Of a stretch of 6,727 nucleotides of DNA, positions 1-6,601 are shown piece by piece. A model generated the notes under the pieces. The model was not told the DNA's origin and searched no databases. It worked only from the letters and a program-made list of their open reading frames with translations. Position 1 is the first letter of the stretch; each line of letters begins with the position of its first letter. Both the position numbers and the translations under genes were made by a program. Source of the DNA: Candidatus Moraniibacteriota bacterium (GTDB taxonomy: Bacteria; Patescibacteriota; Minisyncoccia; Moranbacterales; GCA-2747515); NCBI GenBank assembly GCA_027016355.1, contig JALWAF010000136.1, forward strand, positions 1 to 6,727, given 5' to 3'.

Positions 1-4
1 TCCT

Positions 5-33
5 ATAATATATCATGACTTAACTATTGTCAA
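5..33 (-). promoter_or_regulatory. Sigma70-type promoter firing leftwards out of the window
   Basis: On the minus strand a perfect -35 box TTGACA (33-28) is followed by exactly 17 bases and a -10 box TATTAT (10-5), one mismatch from consensus. It sits just after the terminator of the giant gene and should drive a minus-strand gene beyond position 1. The expected start site is at or just outside the window edge. It indicates that the next gene has its own transcription unit and supports a bacterial origin. Confidence 0.7.
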
Positions 34-66
34 TCAAAGTTTTATTTACTAGAGTGTGTTTATTAT

Positions 67-106
67 AAAAAAATCCAACATTCAAATGTCGAAGGTTGGA
101 CCTTTT
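67..106 (-). terminator. Intrinsic terminator of the giant gene
   Basis: On the minus strand TCCAAC (100-95) pairs with GTTGGA (79-74) across a 15-base loop, followed immediately by seven T (73-67). Four A and two G before the stem can extend it against the T run through A-U and G-U pairs, giving up to 12 pairs. It lies about 70 bases after the TAA stop and just before the next promoter, which is the expected place. The plus-strand side has only a broken T run, so termination in that direction would be weak. Confidence 0.75.
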
Positions 107-123
107 ATTCTTATTTACTGTTC

Positions 124-151
124 GTAAAGACGCATTGCAATGCGTTCCTAC
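124..151. repeat. REP-like imperfect palindrome
   Basis: A perfect 16-base palindrome, ACGCATTGCAATGCGT, occupies 130-145. It is framed by a further GTA (124-126) and TAC (149-151) that pair across two mismatches and a G-T wobble. It starts 22 bases beyond the stop codon of the giant gene, between that stop and the terminator. The form (GTA.. arms around ACGC...GCGT) resembles dispersed REP-type elements mobilised by RAYT/TnpA_REP transposases. Only one copy is in the window and no transposase is present, so the REP call is inferred from form. Confidence 0.5.
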
Positions 152-172
152 ATTGTATCCTCATACTTTTAT

Positions 173-3100
173 TTATAACCCTCCAATATTCAATTCGAAG
201 TCTCGTGATATTTGTGGACCGCCTGCTGATATTATGTCTACATTGAATATGAAGTCCATTGTTTCCGTTGCACCTGCTGATCGTTGGTGTGTAAAGTACA
301 CTGCCAAATCATTGCTACTATCAAATGGTGACTGAGAGCTTGCATCTACTGGTGTACTTGGTGGAAATGGTGGGAATGCAAATTGTGCATTAATTGCATG
401 TGTTGGGATTTCCAAAAAGTCTGTATCTGCATGTGTAAATACACCACTATTTGACACTGCCTCATATGTCAAGAATGCTTGTGAACCGTTTAGGTTTGAA
501 TCTGATGTAATTGCTTTTAAGACACGATATCTTTCATCTTTGCCACTTGTTGCTCCCACAACATTGATTGTGGGATTATTTAATTGATCTTCTAATAGTG
601 TTGGGATGTAATAATTCACATCTATTTTATTGATACGTGGTGAATATGCTTCATCTCCCGTACGCAAATACGCACGTACTTTTATACATTGATGATCGCT
701 AAATTCATCAGGCAAGTCTGCCGATTTTTCATTTGTATAATATGTAACATAATCAATACTTGTATCTGCCGATGTGCTAATTGTTGTTGGATATATCGTT
801 TCCCATGTTGAGTATACTGCCCCAGCACAATTAGGCACTGCATCTGCATAAGAAGCTTGATATTGGACTTGCTCCACGCTATTTTCTGAGCTTCTATCAT
901 TTGTTATTTCTTCCCAGCTAATACTTTTCCAAAATGTATGTTCTCCATATGTTTGTGCACTTGTGTCTACTGCAAATTCCATAAATGCCTCTGGGTCACT
1001 GCCTGCTCCAGCACTATCAAATCCAGATTCATAATATAAACCTTGTTCATCTACAGTATCTATATCTTCTACAACAGGCTCAATTTCAGCTCGCTTTCGA
1101 ACTTGTGGCCATGTTAACCAACTAGTCTCATCTGTTATATTAGAATTTAGATGATGCTCATAATATGCATACACTGGTTCATCACAAGTCATATAATAAC
1201 CTGCTTGAAAATACGCGCCATCTGACGTATCAGCTCCTCCAATATGAATCTTATTTGGATATGGGTCAACTTGCCCACCACCAGTTTGCGGTGGAATATT
1301 ATTCATTGTACCCGTTGAATCAGTTGTAATCTCTGTACCAGTATCATCATAAACACGACACGTAACATTAGCATCACGTGCAACTATTGCCATGTATTGT
1401 GTAGGATTTGCTACTACGTATTCACGACTAAATTCTTTTTGAGATAAAAATGTAACAGTTTCTACACCATCTGCATCTGCATAACTAGTCGCTCCAATTG
1501 GTGCATCAGATACAATGTGATATCCAAGCGCCGTACCTTGTGAGCCTCCGCCTGATTCAGTATAAGCAAAATTATTTGAAGCATTAAGTACAATATTTGA
1601 TGATGTGCCATCACTTCTGTAAAGTGTTACATTTGCATCATTACTTGCACCAAGTAAAAGTGAACCCGTGCCAATTCCATAAAGCTCATACATACCAGAA
1701 TCTTGTTCAAGTGCAAGATGTGTTGGATAAAGAATTTTTGAATCATTATTACTTGCTTGATGAAAACCTAATATATCTTCATCAGAAACAATCTTAAATA
1801 CTCGTGTATTTGTAATATCTTGTGCCACTGTGACAGTCGTTCCTGTTGCTACTGCAACTGTTTGCAATGTTGTCCATCCAGCTCCAGAGCTTTCTTGAAT
1901 TTGCACACTTGCATCAGCAAACGGTGCATAAAAACTAAACACATCATTACCTCTCTCAACTCTGTAAGTAAATTCTTTACCAGCATATGCTATAGGGACT
2001 GCTGCATCTGTCGCATCTCCATCAAATCCAATATGCAATGGTCCTGTTACAGAGTATGAATCTGCTTGTACAACTCCTGCACCAAATGGCAATGTCACGA
2101 TTTCTCCTTCATCAACAGTTTGTGTTGTTGCTGTATCATTTACTTGATTTCCATCATTAAAGGAAATGATGGAAAGTGTTTCACTGACCGCACGTTCATC
2201 TACTATATAATAATTTATTTTTGGATTAGTTGTCTGAAATACTGCAAAATGATTCCCTGTTGTAGTAAACCCAGTTAATAAAGTTTCATTGTCAATAGTC
2301 ACACACGTTAATTCTGGACTAGTTGTATTGTCATCTGTATCAAAATCTCCTCTGTACTGAAAGTATTGATTATCAATTACATTTGTAAGTGCTGTACTTG
2401 GAAATCCTAAAGTATTATTTGTTTCTTCTGTATAATACGTTGAGCCAGTTCCGTCTGGACCTATATAACTTTCTCCACTACAAGCATTATCATCACAACT
2501 TCGCACTTGAAATTTAAGACGATTTGCACCTCGACGATACATATTTTCAATTTCAGTTTGTGAAAGAGTTCTTTGCCACATTGCAACTTCATCCATACGT
2601 CCATCTACCTGTTCACCCCCACCCCCAGAACCTCCTATATAAAGAGCATTACTATTTGACATTCCCCCATATTCAACCGGTTCATCTGCTACAATTTGAC
2701 CATTTACATACAAACGTTCTCGTGTTGCATCTGCAGTATATGCTATAAAATACCATTGACCAGCAGTAAGTACTGCTGAGCTTGTTTGAATTGTATTATA
2801 ATTATATAAAACACCATTGTTTTGTTCAAAATAAACTTCTTGATGATTTGATGTGTCAATATTTTTATGAACAAAGCTTTGCCATCCATTTGTGGTATCT
2901 AGATAAATCCAAGCTGAAACTGTGATATTGGTTGAAAAATCAAGACTATTATCATCTGGGATTATAATCTCATCATCGGTACCATCAAAATCTAATCCTG
3001 TATTAAATCTGCCTGCTGAACTGTAACCTGCTCCATTATATGTTCCATCATTTCCATTACCAGATGAATCTATAATTGACCCACTAGATTCATTCATATG

Positions 3101-6100
3101 TAATAGAAGTACATTATCAGTCATATCCATATTTCCTCCACCATATACAGTTTCAACGCCCTCATTATCTGGCAATTCTTTAAAAGTTGGATAATTTGAT
3201 TCCCAAGAAAAATTAGTCCAAGCAGTACTAGCTCCTGCATCAAAAATTTCTGACGTATATTGACCAGTGCCATTTGTAAGTCCTGTACTATCCAATTCTG
3301 TCCAGTTATTAGTATTATCCCACTGTGTATCTGAATATGTTCCATTATTAAATTCTGATTGAGTACAAGTTTGTTGTTGTGAAGTTGTTGCTGGATAATA
3401 ATATATATAATATGTTGCGCTACTACTTGCAGAAATTGAAGGAACTTTTATCCACATCTCACCAGTGTTTGCTGTATCATCATAATTTTCTAAACTGTAC
3501 ACTATATTATCACTACCATCACCAACACTTCCAGCAACACGGATATCCCCACCATCACTTTGTGTATTTCCAAAAAGAGAACTAGCATCAGCACCTAGAT
3601 CAATAAGAATTTGATAATCTTCTATTGCTGATGTTGATGTATTATTTACTGTTACAGGTATACGATGAGTCCATGTGTGTGTACCATCGATACTCCATGA
3701 ACCATTCTCAACACTACTAGTAGAATATGTTGGGGCAGGTGAAATAAACTGTTTATTTTGCACTTCATTCCATGCATTATGCTCATCATTTGTAGTAGCA
3801 AATTCGTCATATGCAAAAATTGGATTGTCTGCTACAATACAGGCTCCTTTTGGAATGTTCACACCATTTGTTGTTGAGCCAAAATATACTTTACCTGGAT
3901 AGTTCGCAGCGGGCGTAACTGTTGCTGTATCATCTGGAGCACCTACTCCACATGCTGTACCATCATTGTACAGATTAACTGTTGTTGAGATATTTTCTTT
4001 TGTTGCAATTGCAATATATTGAGCGTCTTCTGAAAAATAATATTTATACCCCATCTTTTCAACTGGTAAAAATGTAGTCGCTTCACCACCATCGCCATCA
4101 GCAAGTGAGCTAACACCTATTAATTTATCTGCAACTACACGATGTGCAGGATCACTTCCCTGTGATCCACTATCATTTACTGTTATATTTTCACCACGAT
4201 TTAAATTATATGTAGTATTTGTTCCTGTGCTTCTATAAAGTGTAATATTTGTATTATCGTATAAAGCAGCAATTTCTACACGACCAGAACCAACTCCATA
4301 CCACTCAGTAGATGCTGGTGCCATCACAAAACTATCTCCTCCTGTGCTACCGTGATGTTGTGATAATATGGGACAACCATTTGTCACTTCTATCATTACA
4401 GCACTATCATTTGCAATACCAGTTGTTGCATTATTTGATGTATGCAAATTATGTGCAGTTCCTTGAGTTATTGTAAATGATCCATTTGTAACAATATTAT
4501 CGTTTTCATTTCTTACCTCTACATCTGCATCACACCAAGGTGAAATAAAAGAAAAGTAATTTGTATATCTATCCATCCTATAAACAAAGTTTTCACTAGC
4601 AAATGACGCCGGTACTAAATTATCTGTACCATCAGCATTATAAGTTCCATTGATTGGATGTGTTGTAGCAATTCCTGTTGTTTGTGTAAAAGTTGGACCT
4701 GAACCAGTTGGAAAGTATGCGTCTTCATATTGATTTAATGTATTGTTATATGTAGAAACAGTAACATTATTATTATCCGTATAACTTGCAAATTTTGTTG
4801 CTGTGCCTTCTGCTGTATCAGCAACTACATGATAAATGTTTTCAGGATTTGTATATGTAAAAACATTATTTCTTGAAGATTGAGAAGTTGCCCCATTATT
4901 ACCATAATACATGCATACTTTTTCTGTTGTACCAGCATCAATATTATCCATCTGCAACCAAACACGAGTAGATGCTGTATTCATATCATCGGCTATAAAA
5001 TATGGTAATTGATTTCCCTCACTATCCAAAAAACGCATATCATTTCCATTTGATTGCATTTTACCAGCACTAACCAAAGAAGCTGTATCCAAATCTAAAT
5101 ACACTTGATACTGCGTTTCATCTTGAGCTCCAGTCGTTGTATGATCAACATCAAAACACTTACGATATTTCCAATTGTATTTATCACTAGCATTTACACT
5201 AACGCATTTCAATTCTGGTGATGTTGTACTAACATCTGACTCTAATTCCACCTTATATTGAAAATATCTATTATCTGCCACTCCAGAAAGTGTAACCGAT
5301 GGTGTTGTTAAACTATTATTTAATTCTTCAGTATAATATGTACTAGATGTGCCATCTGGACCCACAAATGATTCTCCACTACATGCATTGTCATCACAAC
5401 TACGCACTTGAAATTTTGTTCTATGAGCTCCTCGCTCATACATTTCTAGCACGTCAGCAGCTGATAATGCTTCATGAGTTATAAATACCTCATCAATTTG
5501 TCCGTCAAAATCTAATCCCGAATTCCGAGTATAAAAATCACCGATTTCAACAATATCCGTAGTAGATTCTGTTAATGTTCTAGTATCTTTATCTGTCTGA
5601 AGCACACCATTTACATATAATTTCATTTCAGTTCCATCATAAACACATACAGCATGATACCACTGCCCCGTCACTGGCATACTGTCAGAATTAGTATAAA
5701 CTCCACTACCACAAGCAATTTTTTGTACAGTGCCTACTTGTAAATTATATCCATTTGGCCATGCATTCATCCGAGAAACAATCCCTGCCCAATTACGGAA
5801 ATTATCTGCTTTAAACCATGCTCCGTAACTTACCTTATCAACAAAATTGAGTTTATGTGAAGAATCATCAATTCGCACTTGTCCCTGACTACCTCCTGAA
5901 AAATCTAACGCTTTATTAAATCTGCCAGCAGCGCCATAAGTAGTAGTTGCTCCAACTGTCCCACTGAGTCCACTTCCTGAAGAGTCTGAAACATTACCCG
6001 AGCTTTCCTCAAAATGCAAAAGAAGTTCATTATTTTGCATATTACTATTACCACTATCATAGCCAAACTCTGATTGTCCATTATCTGGCAAATCTTTCAA

Positions 6101-6601
6101 AGTTGGATGAGTTGTATTCCATGATAACGTATTCCAGCTAATGTCATCCCCTGCATCAAAAACTTCTGAAGTATAGCTCCCGGTTCCGTTTGTAAGTCCT
6201 GTTGCATCCAACTCAACCCAATTATTTGTCCCATCAAATTGTGTGTCACTATAAGTTCCATTGTTAAATGCTGATGCAGAACATGTTTTGTAATTATTAT
6301 CATCCCACCAATCAGTAACGCTAGTGTCTGGAGGATTATCTCCATAATGACCTAACTCTAAATAGTCATCTGTGCTCGCATAAGCTATCAAATCTTCATT
6401 TCCGGCCTCAAAATTCCCCGTAGAATACGTCTCAGCATCAAAATCAGCTTTTGAATCAATATCTTTTGTCGAACGTGTTTCATATTTTAACAATGTTATA
6501 CCTTCCGTCACAGCTGTTTCATCTTTTGTAAAATTTTGAACTAATATTTCTGCTTCAGTTACCAAAAATCCATAATACTGTGATGTTATGATTACAAACA
6601 C
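173..6601 (-). CDS. Giant modular LamG/DUF2341 surface protein
   Basis: Single open frame of 2142 codons from GTG (6601) to TAA (173-175). It is probably a membrane-anchored, extracellular adhesin or ligand-binding protein; no enzyme motif was seen. Modules by residue: 1-12, second half of a hydrophobic anchor; 13-106, stalk; 107-470, composite beta domain 1 with LamG 1 nested at about 191-392; 474-575, DUF2341 copy 1; 584-960, long beta module C1 resembling the IgGFc-binding N-terminal fold; 973-1072, DUF2341 copy 2; 1079-1437, composite domain 2 with LamG 2 at about 1162-1359; 1447-1833, module C2; 1846-1999, composite domain 3; 2005-2142, C-terminal beta domain. LamG hallmarks are 'GQWYHAVCVYDG ... 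KLYVNG ... DGQIDEVFITHEALSA' and 'GQWYFIAYTAD ... RLYVNG ... DGRMDEVAMWQRTLS'. Twenty cysteines sit mostly in paired positions, which fits an oxidising exterior. No LPxTG or C-terminal membrane segment is present. The GTG is a poor start: it cuts the membrane helix in half and has no Shine-Dalgarno sequence, so translation probably begins upstream (see 6602-6727). Family calls are from motif recognition, not a profile search. Confidence 0.88.
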   Translation of the reverse strand: MFVIITSQYYGFLVTEAEILVQNFTKDETAVTEGITLLKYETRSTKDIDSKADFDAETYSTGNFEAGNEDLIAYASTDDYLELGHYGDNPPDTSVTDWWDDNNYKTCSASAFNNGTYSDTQFDGTNNWVELDATGLTNGTGSYTSEVFDAGDDISWNTLSWNTTHPTLKDLPDNGQSEFGYDSGNSNMQNNELLLHFEESSGNVSDSSGSGLSGTVGATTTYGAAGRFNKALDFSGGSQGQVRIDDSSHKLNFVDKVSYGAWFKADNFRNWAGIVSRMNAWPNGYNLQVGTVQKIACGSGVYTNSDSMPVTGQWYHAVCVYDGTEMKLYVNGVLQTDKDTRTLTESTTDIVEIGDFYTRNSGLDFDGQIDEVFITHEALSAADVLEMYERGAHRTKFQVRSCDDNACSGESFVGPDGTSSTYYTEELNNSLTTPSVTLSGVADNRYFQYKVELESDVSTTSPELKCVSVNASDKYNWKYRKCFDVDHTTTGAQDETQYQVYLDLDTASLVSAGKMQSNGNDMRFLDSEGNQLPYFIADDMNTASTRVWLQMDNIDAGTTEKVCMYYGNNGATSQSSRNNVFTYTNPENIYHVVADTAEGTATKFASYTDNNNVTVSTYNNTLNQYEDAYFPTGSGPTFTQTTGIATTHPINGTYNADGTDNLVPASFASENFVYRMDRYTNYFSFISPWCDADVEVRNENDNIVTNGSFTITQGTAHNLHTSNNATTGIANDSAVMIEVTNGCPILSQHHGSTGGDSFVMAPASTEWYGVGSGRVEIAALYDNTNITLYRSTGTNTTYNLNRGENITVNDSGSQGSDPAHRVVADKLIGVSSLADGDGGEATTFLPVEKMGYKYYFSEDAQYIAIATKENISTTVNLYNDGTACGVGAPDDTATVTPAANYPGKVYFGSTTNGVNIPKGACIVADNPIFAYDEFATTNDEHNAWNEVQNKQFISPAPTYSTSSVENGSWSIDGTHTWTHRIPVTVNNTSTSAIEDYQILIDLGADASSLFGNTQSDGGDIRVAGSVGDGSDNIVYSLENYDDTANTGEMWIKVPSISASSSATYYIYYYPATTSQQQTCTQSEFNNGTYSDTQWDNTNNWTELDSTGLTNGTGQYTSEIFDAGASTAWTNFSWESNYPTFKELPDNEGVETVYGGGNMDMTDNVLLLHMNESSGSIIDSSGNGNDGTYNGAGYSSAGRFNTGLDFDGTDDEIIIPDDNSLDFSTNITVSAWIYLDTTNGWQSFVHKNIDTSNHQEVYFEQNNGVLYNYNTIQTSSAVLTAGQWYFIAYTADATRERLYVNGQIVADEPVEYGGMSNSNALYIGGSGGGGEQVDGRMDEVAMWQRTLSQTEIENMYRRGANRLKFQVRSCDDNACSGESYIGPDGTGSTYYTEETNNTLGFPSTALTNVIDNQYFQYRGDFDTDDNTTSPELTCVTIDNETLLTGFTTTGNHFAVFQTTNPKINYYIVDERAVSETLSIISFNDGNQVNDTATTQTVDEGEIVTLPFGAGVVQADSYSVTGPLHIGFDGDATDAAVPIAYAGKEFTYRVERGNDVFSFYAPFADASVQIQESSGAGWTTLQTVAVATGTTVTVAQDITNTRVFKIVSDEDILGFHQASNNDSKILYPTHLALEQDSGMYELYGIGTGSLLLGASNDANVTLYRSDGTSSNIVLNASNNFAYTESGGGSQGTALGYHIVSDAPIGATSYADADGVETVTFLSQKEFSREYVVANPTQYMAIVARDANVTCRVYDDTGTEITTDSTGTMNNIPPQTGGGQVDPYPNKIHIGGADTSDGAYFQAGYYMTCDEPVYAYYEHHLNSNITDETSWLTWPQVRKRAEIEPVVEDIDTVDEQGLYYESGFDSAGAGSDPEAFMEFAVDTSAQTYGEHTFWKSISWEEITNDRSSENSVEQVQYQASYADAVPNCAGAVYSTWETIYPTTISTSADTSIDYVTYYTNEKSADLPDEFSDHQCIKVRAYLRTGDEAYSPRINKIDVNYYIPTLLEDQLNNPTINVVGATSGKDERYRVLKAITSDSNLNGSQAFLTYEAVSNSGVFTHADTDFLEIPTHAINAQFAFPPFPPSTPVDASSQSPFDSSNDLAVYFTHQRSAGATETMDFIFNVDIISAGGPQISRDFELNIGGL
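605..1066 (-). repeat. Composite beta domain, copy 3, without LamG
   Basis: Residues 1846-1999. It shows the same landmarks in the same order as copies 1 and 2 but in about 150 residues: GLYYESGFDSAG, FWKSISWEE, VEQVQYQASYADAVPNC, then CIKVRAYLRTGDEAYSPRI and NKIDVNYY. The LamG found in copies 1 and 2 is missing between the 'SW' strand and the 'QYQ' strand. C1925 and C1972 are its only cysteines and could pair. Sequence similarity is weak, so the assignment rests on landmark order. Confidence 0.5.
1103..2263 (-). repeat. Long beta module C, copy 2 (IgGFc-binding-like)
   Basis: Residues 1447-1833. Aligns with copy 1 through EFTYRVERGNDVFSFYAPFA, YELYGIGTGSLLLGASNDAN, VTLYRSDGTSSN, GSQGTALGYHIVSDAPIGA, YADADGVETVTFLSQKEFS, YMAIVARDANVTCRVYDD and YMTCDEPVYAYYEHH. 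C1748 and C1806 correspond to C884 and C921, suggesting a conserved disulfide. It follows composite domain 2 directly, with no DUF2341 between, unlike the first half of the protein. Confidence 0.6.
2291..3367 (-). repeat. Composite beta domain, copy 2, with nested LamG 2
   Basis: Residues 1079-1437. Same order as copy 1: FNNGTYSDTQWDNTNNWTE ... TSEIFDAG ... FSW, then LamG (about 1162-1359, nt 3118-2525), then FQVRSCDDNACSGES ... GPDGTGSTYYTEE ... QYFQYRGDFDTD ... SPELTCV. The distance between equivalent points of the two copies is about 967-972 residues. Similarity extends to DNA: 2472-2515 matches 5373-5416 at 41 of 44 bases by eye, while the LamG portions have diverged much more. Cysteines C1079, C1369, C1374 and C1433 are equivalent to C107, C402, C407 and C466. 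Confidence 0.8.
3386..3685 (-). other. DUF2341 domain, copy 2 (protein domain)
   Basis: Residues 973-1072 (HTWTHRIPVTVNNTSTSAIE ... YQILIDLGADASSLFGN ... GDIRVAGSVGDG ... GEMWIKVPSISASSSATYYIYYYP). It follows the same DUF2341 pattern as copy 1 but has no cysteines and a shorter 'DIRV' strand region. Unlike copy 1 it stands before a composite domain rather than after it, so module order differs between the two halves of the protein. Confidence 0.65.
3722..4852 (-). repeat. Long beta module C, copy 1 (IgGFc-binding-like)
   Basis: Residues 584-960. Landmarks shared with copy 2: NFVYRMDR..NYFSFISPWCDADVEV; EWYGVGSGRVEIAALYDNTN followed by ITLYRSTGTNTTY; GSQGSDPAHRVVADKLIGV; SLADGDGGEATTFLPVEKMG; YIAIATKENISTTVNLYND; and GACIVADNPIFAYDEF. 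Alternating strands with 'vvaDkpIg', 'A.v.l......' and 'tfLPv..mG..Yyf' recall the N-terminal domain of IgGFc-binding-type proteins; that link is a remote inference. C884/C921 are equivalent to a pair in copy 2, while C690/C743 are unique to this copy. Confidence 0.6.
4877..5182 (-). other. DUF2341 domain, copy 1 (protein domain)
   Basis: Residues 474-575 (YNWKYRKCFDVDH ... YQVYLDLDTASLVSAGKM ... NDMRFLDSEGNQLPYFI ... RVWLQMDNIDAGTTEKVCMYYG). The pattern W.yRk..., 'v.lDl', 'DiRf.d..g..lpy', 'vWv.v..i.ag....iymyYGn' is typical of DUF2341, a beta-rich domain frequent next to LamG domains in secreted bacterial and archaeal proteins. C482 and C563 flank the domain and may form a disulfide. It lies after composite domain 1 and before module C1. 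Binding function is unknown. Confidence 0.7.
5192..6283 (-). repeat. Composite beta domain, copy 1, with nested LamG 1
   Basis: Residues 107-470 of the giant protein. The first half (FNNGTYSDTQFDGTNNWVE ... TSEVFDAG ... SW) and the second half (FQVRSCDDNACSGES ... GPDGTSSTYYTEE ... RYFQYKVELESD ... SPELKCV) look like the two parts of one 'FDAG/W ... FQVR/YFQY' beta sandwich. A complete LamG fold (about 191-392, nt 6031-5426) is inserted between them. C107 and C466 lie at the two edges and C402/C407 form a close pair. Copy 2 at 2291-3367 is clearly homologous along its whole length. Confidence 0.8.

Noticed and set aside
4..9. Plus-strand TATAAT as a rightward -10 box
   Set aside because: Its -35 region is outside the window and nothing on the plus strand would be served; the minus-strand promoter explains the same bases better.
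96..335. Plus-strand 79-codon ORF overlapping the 3' end of the giant gene
   Set aside because: Mostly antisense to the C-terminal domain and covering the palindrome; no Shine-Dalgarno sequence and no protein-like composition.
1820..2059. Cysteine-rich plus-strand ORF (79 codons)
   Set aside because: The cysteines are the antisense shadow of Ala/Thr-rich codons in the giant gene (module C2), not a real small Cys-rich peptide.
2472..2515. 44-base near-repeat with 5373-5416 as a mobile element or CRISPR repeat
   Set aside because: It encodes the conserved SCDDNACSGES segment in frame in both copies, so it is a coding duplication.
3675..3902. Other antisense and alternative-frame ORFs of 66-82 codons throughout the window
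   Set aside because: All lie fully inside the giant gene, carry no start signals, and their sequence follows from its codon use.
6077..6091. LPDNG, an LPxTG-like sortase motif at residues 171-175
   Set aside because: Internal, lacks the Thr, and has no following membrane helix or basic tail; the equivalent site in copy 2 (LPDNEG) shows it is part of a repeated module.
176..6601. Alternative genetic code with UGA as glycine, as in some CPR lineages
   Set aside because: No in-frame TGA is needed anywhere and glycine is encoded by GGN throughout; the only odd codon is the TAG upstream of the main ORF.
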